Assembly (NCBI RefSeq): GCF_027579695.1
Contig: NC_083596.1
Coordinates: 13,682,798-13,746,797 of the forward strand
Reading direction: 5' to 3'
DNA from: Neoarius graeffei
Lineage: Eukaryota > Chordata > Actinopteri > Siluriformes > Ariidae
Length of the DNA stretch: 64,000 nt
The notes under the pieces were generated by a model that was not told where the DNA came from, ran no database searches, and saw only the letters and a program-made list of their open reading frames with translations. A program made the position numbers and the translations under genes. Position 1 is the first letter of the stretch. Each line of letters opens with the position of its first letter. Shown piece by piece: positions 1-9,079 of this stretch.

Positions 1-957
1 CAATCCACAGTCAGACAGATTGTGTACAAATGGAGGAAATTCAAGACCATTATTACCCTCCCCAGGAGTGGTCGACCAACAAAGATCACTCCAAGAGCAA
101 GGCGTGTAATAGTCAGCGAGGTCACAAAGGACCCCAGGGTAACTTCTAAGCAACTGAAGGCCTCTCTCACATTGGCTGATGTTAATGTTCATGAGTCCAC
201 TGTCAGGAGAGCACTGAACAACAATGGTGTGCATGGCAGGGTTGCAAGGAGAAAGCCACTGCTCTCCAAAAAGAACATTGCTGCTCGTCTGCAGTTTGCT
301 AAAGATCATGTGGACAAGCCAGAAGGCTATTGGAAAAATGTTTTGTGGACGGATGAGACCAAAATAGAACTTTTTGGTTTAAATGAGAAACGTTTTGTTT
401 GGAGAAAGAAAAACACTGCATTCCAGCATAAGAACCTTATCCCATCTGTGAAACATGGTGGTGGTAGTATCATGGTTTGGGCCTGTTTTGCTGCATCTGG
501 GCCAGGACGGCTTACCATCATTGAAGGAACAATGAACTCTGAATTATACCAGCAAATTCTAAAGGAAAATATCAGGACATCTGTCCATGAACTGAATCTC
601 AAGAGAAGGTGGGTCATGCAGCAAGACAACGACCCTAAGCACACAAGTCGTTCTACCAAAGAATGGTTAAAGAAGAATAAAGCTAATGTTTTGGAATGGC
701 CAAGTCAAAGTCCTGACCTTAATCCAATCGAAATGTTGTGGAAGGACCTGAAGCGAGCAGTTCATGTGAGGAAACCCACCAACATCCCAGAGTTGAAGCT
801 GTTCTGTACGGAGGAATGGGCTAAAATTCCTCCAAGCTGGTGTGCAGGACTGATCAACAGTTACCGGAAACGTTTAGTTGCAGTTATTGCTGCACAAGGG
901 GGTCACCAGATACTGAAAGCAAAGGTTCACATACTTTTGCCACTCATAGATATGTAA
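1..957 (+). CDS. Tc1/mariner transposase, N-terminus outside window
   Basis: The frame is open from base 1 to a TAA at 955-957, about 318 codons, against about 340 for a whole Tc1 transposase. It would cut and paste its own element at TA sites. The start lies upstream of the window. The end of the first helix-turn-helix (STVRQIVYKWRKF) is followed by a GRPTKITPRARR linker, a second HTH, then the DD34E catalytic core: [21 protein letters not shown] and SPDLNPIEMLW. Counting from the first Asp of QDND to the Glu of NPIE gives 34 residues between them, as in active Tc1 enzymes, and the glycine-rich [10 protein letters not shown] box is present. No stop or frameshift is visible, so this copy may be young. 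Whether the missing N-terminus is intact cannot be seen. Confidence 0.92.
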   Translation, partial: QSTVRQIVYKWRKFKTIITLPRSGRPTKITPRARRVIVSEVTKDPRVTSKQLKASLTLADVNVHESTVRRALNNNGVHGRVARRKPLLSKKNIAARLQFAKDHVDKPEGYWKNVLWTDETKIELFGLNEKRFVWRKKNTAFQHKNLIPSVKHGGGSIMVWACFAASGPGRLTIIEGTMNSELYQQILKENIRTSVHELNLKRRWVMQQDNDPKHTSRSTKEWLKKNKANVLEWPSQSPDLNPIEMLWKDLKRAVHVRKPTNIPELKLFCTEEWAKIPPSWCAGLINSYRKRLVAVIAAQGGHQILKAKVHILLPLIDM

Positions 958-1137
958 TATTGGATCATTTTCCTCAATAAATAAATGACCAAGTATAATA
1001 TTTTTGTCTCATTTGTTTAACTGGGTTCTCTTTATCTACTTTTTAGGACTTGTGTGAAAATCTGATGACGTTTTAGGTCATATTTATGCAGAAATCTAGA
1101 AAATTCTAAAGGGTTCACAAACTTTCAAGCACCACTG
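1..1137 (+). mobile_element. Tc1-like DNA transposon, left end cut by window edge
   Basis: The element runs from before the window to a terminal repeat whose last bases are CAAGCACCACTG (to 1137), followed by the TA target dinucleotide at 1138-1139. It holds a long open transposase frame (1-957) and a roughly 180-bp 3' part with an AATAAATAAA signal near 977. The sequence right after the TA looks like the 3' end of a different Tc1-like family, so this copy seems to have inserted into that one. Confidence 0.9.
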
Positions 1138-1139
1138 TA

Positions 1140-1247
1140 TAGAGTGTATTTCTGATTAGTTTAAAGTGATCTTCATTGAAAAGAACAGTGCTTTTCTTTC
1201 AAAAATAAGGACATTTCAAAGTGACCCCAAACTTTTGAACGGTAGTG
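1140..1247 (+). mobile_element. 3' end of a second Tc1-like element
   Basis: The stretch ends in CCAAACTTTTGAACGGTAGTG followed by TA, the terminus of a very common fish Tc1 family (its reverse complement starts CACTACCGTTCAAAAG). Only about 105 bp are present. The rest would lie left of the Tc1 copy that ends at 1137, which suggests nesting. Its outer TA (1248-1249) falls inside a TIR repeat of the family also seen at 5089-5490. Confidence 0.7.
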
Positions 1248-1653
1248 TACATTCTTACCATCAAATAATTTTATTCATAGTTTGTTGCTTTTTTTTGGTA
1301 TTTTTTAGGGTTTTGTTTTCGAGTAGAGTTTTTTTTTTCATCCTCGGTTGGTTCAGTAACACGCGCCGCCATTTTCTTTTCTTTCTTTTTTTTTGTCACT
1401 TGGCAAACCAACTTAAACGTGCATTACCTCCACCGACTGGGCTGGAGTGTGGAACAGGAGCTATTAGGGGAAAATTTTATTCTTTTATTTTGCTATTTCT
1501 GTTTCTTTTAAATACTTGATAATAAAGTGATATATCTGACTTGATGCACTCCGCCATTTTGTTTTTCTCTACTCACGGTATATGAGCTGATAGCGTAGTA
1601 GTAGAGTAGCCAATCAGAGCACGCGATTGCTCATATCAATGAATGTGGATAGA
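1248..1653 (-). mobile_element. TIR repeat 'P', copy 1 (first-exon-bearing repeat)
   Basis: Read on the minus strand, it starts with TATCCACATTCATTG, then a block shared with copies at 3215, 5089 and 23909 (a CAATCGCGTGCTCTGATTGG-like segment), then ATGGCGG and the start of a short ORF, ending in GATGGTAAGAATGTA where a Tc1 element has inserted. It is interrupted at 1376-1550 by a retroposed LINE-like tail that duplicated ten bases (CCGCCATTTT). The family is not one I can name. Confidence 0.65.
1376..1550 (-). mobile_element. LINE-type 3' tail inserted in repeat P
   Basis: About 175 bp flanked by perfect 10-bp duplications CCGCCATTTT (1366-1375 and 1551-1560). On the minus strand it reads through CTCCAGCCCAGTCGGTGGAG and GGTAATGCAC and ends in an A-rich tail with AAGAAA units, which recalls the 3' ends of RTE-like LINEs in fish. 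A related segment sits in copy 4 of the same host repeat (24077-24212). Confidence 0.6.
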
Positions 1654-1956
1654 ATAAATAACAAATATAATGTAGCATACAGTATTTGTAATAACTATGA
1701 GAAGATCCAGGGGTAGATGTAGAGGCAGTTACATATTCAATACATATTTTTGTACAATGTCGTCAATACTTAGTTTTTAAAAAATTATGCTCTAAATTTG
1801 TATACTTTGTTCACAAGACTATCTTTTTGTTCTAGCGTAATCGTACAGGTCTGACGGTGCAGGATCAGTATAAAACCAATAGGAATACAATAAACAGGAT
1901 TTGATTTTTACTGTATTGAGCTATTGTTGGAAAACTATACAAAATTACATAGAAAA
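1654..1956. other. no recognised feature
   Basis: AT-rich sequence without a long ORF or recognised repeat. Confidence 0.5.
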
Positions 1957-1969
1957 AACTTTCTGATGT

Positions 1970-2343
1970 GGGCGGCACGGTGGTGTAGTGGTTAGTGCTG
2001 TCGCCTCACAGCAAGAAGGTCCGGGTTCGAGCCCCGTAGCCGCCGAGGGCCTTTCTGTGCGGAGTTTGCATGTTCTCCCCGTGTCCGCGTGGGTTTCCTC
2101 CGGGTGCTCCGGTTTCCCCCACAGTCCAAAGACATGCAGGTTAGGTTAACTGGTGACTCTAAATTGAGCGTAGGTGTGAATGTGAGTGTGAATGGTTGTC
2201 TGTGTCTATGTGTCAGCCCTGTGATGACCTGGCGACTTGTCCAGGGTGTACCCCGCCTTTCTCCCGTAGTCAGCTGGGATAGGCTCCAGCTTGCCTGCGA
2301 CCCTGTAGAAGGATAAAGCGGCTAGAGATAATGAGATGAGGTG
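1970..2343 (+). mobile_element. Mermaid-type V-SINE, full length
   Basis: Reference copy for the family. A tRNA-like head (A box around GGTGTAGTGGTTAG, B box GGTTCGAGCCC) is followed by the V-core (GGGTTTCCTCCGGGTGCTCC and CCACAGTCCAAAGACATG), a body related to LINE tails, and an (ATGAG)n end. Perfect 13-bp target duplications AACTTTCTGATGT flank it (1957-1969 and 2344-2356), proving retroposition. It belongs to the subgroup with GTAGAAGGATAAAG near the tail. Short ORFs seen in all copies are by-products of repeated sequence and are not genes. Confidence 0.95.
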
Positions 2344-2356
2344 AACTTTCTGATGT

Positions 2357-2862
2357 CTCATGTCTTGCTGCAGTATCATTATTGCTAGTGTAAATGCCAG
2401 TGACATTTTGTCATGATATTGAAAGGGGTGCCTAAAACATTTTACTACCTATCAGTAACTCAGCTTTACTATTATGAATTCATTAAGGTTTAGCCTCATA
2501 GCTCAAGGTCTCACAGGCATAAAAGTGTTACGCCTACACATAGACACACACTCCTCGAAAGACAGGCAGCACCATTTTTCATGACTATTTTTTTTAAGGG
2601 TGGTGTTTTCAAGTCTGTAATTATGTTGTGTCTCTTCTGAATAGTATGCATGGTAAATAGAGAAGCTGTCGTTTGCCATTAGACAGTTATTTCACTCAAA
2701 CCACACAAAGCATATAGTTGTGCCATTCCTGAGTATAATTTGTTTGTGTAATCTACTGACTTTCTTCAAAGGCAATTTGAAAAAAAAATCAGTAAATGAG
2801 AAAGTAATCCACCTTTAGGTTTACTTTATTTTAGGTATGAAAATATTTCCCTGTCTAGTTTT
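2357..2862. other. no recognised feature
   Basis: About 500 bp of AT-rich DNA with homopolymer runs. Nothing coding or repetitive was recognised. Confidence 0.5.
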
Positions 2863-3153
2863 AGCAGTGAACACACACATACCCAGGGCAGTGGGCAGCC
2901 ATGCAAACAGCGCCCAGGGAACAGTTGGGGGTCAGGTGCCTTGTTCAAGGGCACTTCAGCCCAAGACCGCCCCATATTAACCTAACCACATGTCTTTGGA
3001 CTGTGGGGGAAACCGGAGCACCCGGAGGAAACCCACACAGACATGGGAAGAACATGCAAACTCCACACAGAAAGGCCCCCATCAGCCACTGGGCTTGAAC
3101 CCAGAACCTTCTTGCTGTTAGGCGACAGTGCTAACCACTGCACCACCGTGCCG
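2863..3153 (-). mobile_element. V-SINE, second family (distinct tail), 3' incomplete
   Basis: Same tRNA-like head (ends GCACCACCGTGCCG on the plus strand) and V-core as the Mermaid copies, but joined to a different 3' part: GGGCAGTGGGCAGCC and CAAGGGCACTTCAGCCCAAG. The copy at 30655-32055 shows the same 3' part with a fuller tail. No clear target duplication. Confidence 0.8.
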
Positions 3154-3214
3154 ATTTTATAGTCTGAGCTAGAATGAAATCAGCTCCAGCTTCTACTTCA
3201 TACAATTCTGTTTA

Positions 3215-3533
3215 TTCTATCCACATTCACTGGATATGAGCAATCGCGTGCTCTGATTGGCTACTCTACTACTAGGCTATCAGCACATATACCGTGAGTA
3301 GACAAACAAAATGGCGGAGCGTGTTGCTGAACCAACCGAGGACGAAATAAAAACTCTACATGAAAAATACAAAAAAAGTAACAAAATATGGAATAAAAGG
3401 ATTTGATGGTAAGAATATATCTTTTTTAATTTCTCAAGAATTATTATTATAGCATTTTTCACAAATTGCTCCTGTCATTTCGCCGGTTTGTTTACATTAT
3501 AAGCAGAAATGATTTTTGTTGGACGTTTTGTCT
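3215..3533 (+). mobile_element. TIR repeat 'P', copy 2, 3' part replaced
   Basis: Begins TTCTATCCACATTCACTGGA and carries ATGGCGGAGCGTGTTGCTGA at about 3311, then GATGGTAAGAAT, a good splice donor. The repeat stops after GTTGGACGTTTTGT, where a truncated Mermaid SINE begins. Confidence 0.7.
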
Positions 3534-3872
3534 CACAGCATGAGGCTTCTGGGTTTGAGCCCAGTGGCCAATGGGGGTCTTTCTGTGTGGAGTCTGTATG
3601 TTCTCCCCATGTCTGCATGGGTTTCCTCTGGGTGCTCCGGTTTCCCCCACAGTCCAAAGACATGCAGGTTAGGTTAACTGGTGACTCTAAATTGACCGTA
3701 GGTGTGAATGTGAGTGTGAATGGTTGTTTGTCTCTATGTGTCGGCCCTGCGATGACCTGGCGACTTGTCCAGAGTGTACCCCGCCTTTCGCCCGTAGTCA
3801 GCTGGGATAGGCTCCGGCTTGCCTGTGACCCTGCACAGGATAAGCGGCTACAGATAATGGATGGATGGATGC
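3534..3872 (+). mobile_element. Mermaid-type V-SINE, head truncated, ATGG tail
   Basis: The tRNA-like A box is missing; the copy starts near CTCACAGCATGAGG. Its tail is (ATGG)n, and it carries the CCTGCACAGGATAAGCGGCT variant found only in ATGG-tailed copies. No target duplication is obvious. Confidence 0.85.
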
Positions 3873-4025
3873 TTGATTTAGAATGTCTCTCAAATCCCAT
3901 ACAAATACATGAGATTTTATTTGAGCATATGTATCACGTAAACACAGTGAATTTCTTAAATGATAAATTATATTCAGGATTGTTATGAGGATTGTAAGAA
4001 AGGAAAGCAGGGGAAAATGATACAG

Positions 4026-4962
4026 CAGTGATTCTCAAACTGTGGTACGCCAAAGAATTACTTAATTAAATATAAATAAAATAAAATTAAAAAAACGTGA
4101 AATACTATCCATAATATCCGAATGGATGAAAATATCTTATCAACCGATGACAAGAAAATGAAAGGAGATACAAATTAAGTTAATAATTTTAAAAAGTTTG
4201 CAAGTGCTTCTGGGTAGCCATACGTAGCGTACGTACGGATTCCCGCCGGTTCTGCTGACAGACGGTTATCCGCCATTGGTAGACTAGGCTGTGATGGGAA
4301 AAGGTGGAGGTGGCTTTGCTAGTTATGACGAGTAGGACAAAATTACTGTCGTGGCTTAAATCCGCGAATGGGAGCGTGGATCAGGAGAGAGGGAGAACTG
4401 AAGAGGACGTGTGTGAGCCGAGCGCAGATGCTAACGACAGTGGCAAAACCAGCCCCAGAACTGCTAGCAAACGGCAGAAACCAGTGAGGAGGAAGTATGA
4501 CGAAAAATACATAAAACTGGGATTCATTTGGAGCGGGACAGAGGAGCTGCCCAGGCCGCAGTGTGTTGTATGCAGGGACAGTACTTTTTTTTTACTTAAC
4601 ATTTAAGTACAGTAATTTAACTTTTAAGTACATTTTCATTTAATCTTTAAGAACTGTCTAATATTTATTTTAGTACAACGTTTATTTCACTTTTATGTGC
4701 AATTAATTTTATTTGATTCATTATTTAAGGACAGTGTTTTATTTTCCTATATTTAAACACTGTTACTGTTCAAAGTACTGTGCGTAATGTTACAGTGGCC
4801 AACAATATTAAATATACTTCTTAAATAAAACCTCCGCCTTGTTTTTAATGAATACTTAGGCCTACTACGCTACTGTATTTTAATGTTGGTCATTATGGTG
4901 GTACTTGGAGAGCCAAGTATTTTCTGAGGTGGTACTTGGTGAAAAAAGTTTGAGAACCACTG
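4026..4962 (+). mobile_element. hAT derivative with BED-finger fragment, copy 1
   Basis: Terminal inverted repeats start CAGTGATTCTCAAACT (4026) and end AGTTTGAGAACCACTG (4962). Flanking octamers TGATACAG and ATATACAG agree at six of eight positions, fitting the 8-bp duplication of hAT elements. It encodes only the N-terminus of a transposase (4304-4606) and then runs into AT-rich sequence. The copy at 60555-61514 has the same internal junction, so this is an amplified deletion derivative. Confidence 0.85.
4304..4606 (+). pseudogene. hAT transposase N-terminus with partial BED zinc finger
   Basis: The 100-codon frame starts MEVALLVMTSRTKLLSW and has a basic stretch followed by KYDEKYIKLGFIWSG and PQCVVC. 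The pattern K-Y-x(3)-Y-x(2)-x-GF ahead of PxCVVC is that of BED fingers in ZBED5/FAM200-like hAT transposases. Only the first cysteine pair is present; after CVVCRDS the frame runs into STFFLLNI and stops, so the finger's histidines, the catalytic RNase H-like core and the dimerisation domain are absent. It cannot encode an active transposase. A short DNA-binding or decoy peptide is possible but unproven. Confidence 0.75.
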
Positions 4963-5088
4963 ATATACAGATTGCATAATTTTCCAAATATCTGGTCTTC
5001 GAATTGGAAAAACAGTCAATCAATGTCAGTCCGCTCTGTTTTGAAAATGGAGAAACATTATTTCATCTCACTGTGTACTGTCTATTGT

Positions 5089-5490
5089 TCTATCCACATT
5101 CACTGCAATCGCGCGCTCTGATTGGCTACTGTACTAATAGTCTATCAGCTCATATACCGTGAGTAGAGACAAACAAAATGGCAGAGCATGTTGCTGAACC
5201 AACCGAGGATGAAATAAAAACTCTACTCGAAAACAAAACCCCAAAAAATACAAAAAAAGGAACAAAATGGAATAAAAGTATTTGATGATAAGAATGTATC
5301 TTTTTTTTCTTCAAGAATTATTATTATTATCGCATTTTTCACAAATTGCTCCTGTCATTTCGCCGGTTTGTTTACATTCTAAGCGGAAATTATTTTGTTG
5401 GACGTTTTGTGTAAAGTTTTTATTTACTGAATTTGCAAAAAACAGAAATAAAAATGATATGTTTCTCAAAATCCAGTGAATGTGGATAGA
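5089..5490 (+). mobile_element. TIR repeat 'P', copy 3, with both ends
   Basis: Best copy for the structure: TTCTATCCACATTCACTG at the left and CAGTGAATGTGGATAGAA at the right form an 18-bp inverted repeat. Inside is ATGGCAGAGCATGTTGCTGA (5178), whose frame reads MAEHVAEPTEDEIKTLLENK then TPKNTKKGTK before diverging. In better-kept copies the frame meets TTTGATGGTAAGAATGT, which looks like an exon end and splice donor. The N-T-K-K spacing recalls the N-terminal domain of Crypton-type tyrosine recombinases, but the similarity is short. Confidence 0.7.
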
Positions 5491-5493
5491 ATA

Positions 5494-5604
5494 AAACAGT
5501 TATTCCACTCAATCTCGTCGTACATGGCTTATAGCCGACTCGGCACTATGTGCCTCATCGGCTGTCGGCGCATATCCAACTCAATTTCACGCAATAACTG
5601 TTAA
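5494..5604. repeat. fold-back segment beside repeat P
   Basis: AACAGTTATTCCACTCAATC at the left and CGCAATAACTGTTAA at the right are inverted. The same pair in a tighter form follows copy 4 (24316-24394), so the hairpin belongs to the repeat family. Its terminal TTAA (5601-5604) was used as target by the palindromic element that follows. Confidence 0.65.
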
Positions 5605-6337
5605 AGGAACAGTCCACCGTACTTCCATAATGAAATATGCTCTTATCTGAATTGAGACGAGCTGCTCCGTACCTCTCCGAGCTTTGCGCGACCTCCCAGT
5701 CAGTCAGACGCAGTCAGACGCGCCGTCACTCCTGTTAGCAATGTAGCTAGGCTCAGTATGGCCAATGGTATTTTTTGGGGCTGTAGTTAGATGCGACCAA
5801 ACTCTTCCGCGTTTTTCCTGTTTACATAGGTTTATATGACCAGTGACATGAAACAAGTTCAGTTACACAAATTGAAACGTAGCGATTTTCTATGCTATGG
5901 AAAGTCCGCACTATAATGACAGGCGTACTAACACCTTCTGCGCGCTTCGACAGTGCATTGATACGGAGCTCAGATATCAATGCACTGCTGAAGCGCGCAG
6001 AAGGTGTTAGTACGCCTGTCATTATAGTGCGGACTTTCCATAGCATAGAAAATCGCCACGTTTCAATTTGTGTAACTGAACTTGTTTCATATCACTGGTC
6101 ATATAAACCTATGTAAACAGGAAAAACGCGGAAGAGTTTGGTCGCATCTAACTACAGCCCCAAAAAATACCGTTGGCCATACTGAGCCTAGCTACATTGC
6201 TAACAGGAGTAACAGCGCATCTGACTGCGTCTGACTGACTGGGAGGTCGCGCAAAGCTCGGAGAGGTACGGAGCAGCTCGTCTCAATTCAGATAAGAGCA
6301 TATTTCATTATGGAAATATGGTGGACTGTTCCTTTAA
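5601..6337. mobile_element. palindromic MITE with TTAA target duplication
   Basis: An almost perfect inverted repeat of about 365 bp per arm, with its centre at the GAGCTC around 5966-5971. Ends are TTAAAGGAACAGTCCACC and GGTGGACTGTTCCTTTAA. TTAA duplications (5601-5604, 6334-6337) fit piggyBac or Kolobok transposons. Mirror-image ORFs on the two strands arise from the palindrome and are not genes. Confidence 0.9.
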
Positions 6338-6951
6338 ATATTTTTTCTTACAGCCATTGGTGGTGCTGCAAAAAAATAATCTATTTTCCTATCTATTTAT
6401 TTATAGCAAATAAAATCAACTGGATGTCAAAAGTTAACCCTTATTTTTATGTATAGTATGTTTTCCTTAAAAAAAATAGAGGGAAGGCTTAGCCATGCAA
6501 ACTCGCTCATACCAGTCAGGCCTTATAGTTCACACTGCAGTGTTTTGCAACAGTAATATGTCTGCATATGTTAACAAATTTTAAATAATATTAATTTTGA
6601 TTTTTTTTAATAAATTTGATTATAATTTGATTAATTTTAATGAACTGTATTTATTTACGCTATGTTATATTTTATCTATTTACACTATGTTGTAGTTTAA
6701 TAATTAATTGTGTTGAGTGTGTAAGCATGGAAACATGTTTGGTATCATTAATTGTATTCCCTTCTCTCCAGCACCTGCTTAATTATTAAAATCACGACTC
6801 CATATGCTCTGTAATCCCACACACCTTCCTCTGTCAGTGACTTTTCTTTACCTCTCTCACTCTAGACTCTTTTCAGTTGTATATCAAAGAAGTGACCCAA
6901 ATACCCTGTGCTTGTCAATGGATTCATCTGGCCAGCTGTTTCATCTCAAAC
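6338..6951. other. no recognised feature
   Basis: AT-rich, no convincing ORF or repeat. Confidence 0.5.
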
Positions 6952-7751
6952 ACTACGTTCAGACTGCAACCTGAAACGACCCATATCCGATTTGTTGTGA
7001 AATCCGATTTTTTTGTTAGGCCGTTCACATTACCAATTATATGAGACTTGTATGCGATCTCCAATATGAACGGAAAACGACCCAAAAGTGTCCTGTATGC
7101 GCAAATTGACACGTAATAAGCACATCTACGTAATACGTAAACAAAAAAAAAGCGCACTCTTCAAGTTTGCAAGTAAAGCATGGAGATGAGGCGAGACCTG
7201 GCGATGTGGTTTTTGTGGCGGCGGCGGAACTCACACGATAATCTGATTAATGTGGGCAGCAGACTAATGAGACCGAAGGTGTCAAATTACTGGAAATTTC
7301 CAGAACAATCTTGTAATACAGGATGGTTTAAGTTATAAATCAGTTATAGGAACTGTTTTATTTAATCAGGCTAACAGATCAACATCCAGGTCCCTACCAA
7401 ATCCACCATTAGCTTGATCAATTCTATAAAAGTCTATTTAAATTCTGAAAACTGTACAAATGTTGTTGTTTTCCACCAAAGAGGCGGGATTAGCCAATCC
7501 AGAATAGTGACGTTTGTCTCTTGTTGATGACGTGTAGATCGCATGAAGGCGACCTGTCCGGTCAGACTGCAGTCGCATGTGAAAATAACGGATATGCATC
7601 GGAATTAGGACCACATATCCAAGCGGCCTGGGTCGCATGTGAAAAAAATCGGATCTGTGTCGTTCAGATTGTCAATAACAAATCGGATACAGGTCGCATA
7701 TGGGCAAAAAAATCGGATATGGGTCGTTTCAGGGTGCAGTCTGAACGTAGT
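6952..7751. mobile_element. MITE of about 800 bp
   Basis: Ends ACTACGTTCAGACTGCAACC and GGTGCAGTCTGAACGTAGT are inverted, with further inverted subterminal sequence (GAAACGACCCATATCCGAT against ATCGGATATGGGTCGTTTC). No target duplication is clear, so the superfamily is undecided. A short frame from 7180 (MEMRRDLAMWFLWRRR) could be a transposase N-terminus. Confidence 0.8.
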
Positions 7752-8013
7752 CCAATATTCCCTTATCACCTACCCTAAACCAACTTTCCCTGACAAATGG
7801 GTTCTCAAATACGCACAAACACACAGAGGTGCAAAACCACACATGCACACGTGAGCTGACTTGAAAGTCTTGTCAATAAACTGAGGTTGTACCAGGGAGT
7901 ATATGAAGGATGGTCATGTTTGAAAATATGTGTGATGCTTAGACAGAAATCATTATGTACATACACTTCAGCATGAAAGGGATGCAAATGCTTTGCATAG
8001 CCATTTAGAATGT
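7752..8013. other. no recognised feature
   Basis: No feature recognised. Confidence 0.4.
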
Positions 8014-8052
8014 ATATATGTGTATATATGTATATATGTGTGTATGTATGTG

Positions 8053-8121
<69 letters not shown>

Positions 8122-8260
8122 GTGTGTATGTATGTATGTGTATATATATATGTATATGTATATATATATATGTGTATATGTATATATGTATGTATATATG
8201 TATGTATGTGTGTATGTATATGTGTATATATGTATATGGATATGGTATGTAGTATATATT
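8014..8260. repeat. TA/TATG microsatellite
   Basis: A pure (TA)n core (about 8057-8110) flanked by interrupted TATG and TGTA units. Long Tyr/Ile/Cys/Val ORFs here are simple-repeat artefacts. Confidence 0.95.
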
Positions 8261-8339
8261 TATTTTTGTAATTATAAATTTATATGGATAATCATGAAGT
8301 GTATATATGGTATATATTTTTATAGGTGTATTAATGTAG

Positions 8340-8572
8340 TTTGGATTTCGGGGTAGTTAAAAAGGGGTGGGAAATTTAAAAAAAAGTATTGTACTTCTTC
8401 CCACTCCTTTTTCGAACAATGTGCGGTGTATTGTAATGTATTAGCTCTTTATGTTATTTTATTTATTCTTTTTTTTGTCACTTTTTTCATTTTCTTTCTT
8501 TTGTATGTACAAATAGTTACATACATTTTTATACATGTTCGAAATAAATAAATTCATTCATTCATTCATTCA
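8340..8572 (+). mobile_element. LINE 3' end with (ATTC)n tail
   Basis: The sequence TTGTACTTCTTCCCACTCC, a T-rich stretch, then ACATGTTCGAAATAAATAAA followed by (ATTC)n is the 3' untranslated end of an L2/CR1-type LINE. No reverse transcriptase remains, so it is a 5'-truncated insertion. Confidence 0.75.
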
Positions 8573-8930
8573 GAATGCACGATACATCCCATCATTTGTT
8601 ACCTACAAAGATGACAATGCTGCATTTAAACAGCATCATATTGTGTTCTGTTCAGTAAATTCAGCATCTTGATCACTCAGATGAGAAAGATGTCAAAAAT
8701 GTCGCTTTGGCCCAATTTTCTTGATCTTCCTCAAAGTGTCTTTTTGCTGCATGATGATTGGTGTCGACCTCTTCGGTAGAGTTGTGGATGCATAATTGTT
8801 TTAGATCAGTTTGAACATGCAATTTAATTAGCTTATAGAGTTTGTGGCATTTTAGGTTTTAATTGGAAACTCAGAGGGACCTTCAGTGCTTTAGGTATTA
8901 ATTCAAGCTTATTTCTCTCTCTTTCCTCAG
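8573..8930. other. intron 5' of the flrt1 coding exon
   Basis: No transposon recognised. It ends in a pyrimidine tract (TTTCTCTCTCTTTCCTCAG, AG at 8929-8930) that makes a strong splice acceptor just before the flrt1 exon. Confidence 0.6.
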
Positions 8931-9079
8931 GCTGGCTGCCTTAGTCCTACTGTGGCTAAGCACTAAACTGCTCTGCAGCTTAAAAGGAGACCTACATTCT
9001 AGGTATCTGAAGTAGCTACACAGAAGAAAAGGGCACAAAATTAAGGAAACAAGAAAAGGAAAGGTTCGCCATTGGAATC
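8931..9079 (+). other. flrt1: flrt1 5' UTR in the coding exon
   Basis: About 149 bp between the predicted splice acceptor and the flrt1 start codon. Upstream non-coding exons probably lie further left but could not be identified. Confidence 0.6.

Noticed and set aside
5822-6116. Two 74-codon ORFs of near-identical sequence on opposite strands
   Set aside because: They are mirror images produced by the 737-bp palindrome, not genes.
7993-8356. Long ORFs rich in Tyr, Ile, Cys, Val and Met
   Set aside because: Translation of a TA/TATG microsatellite.
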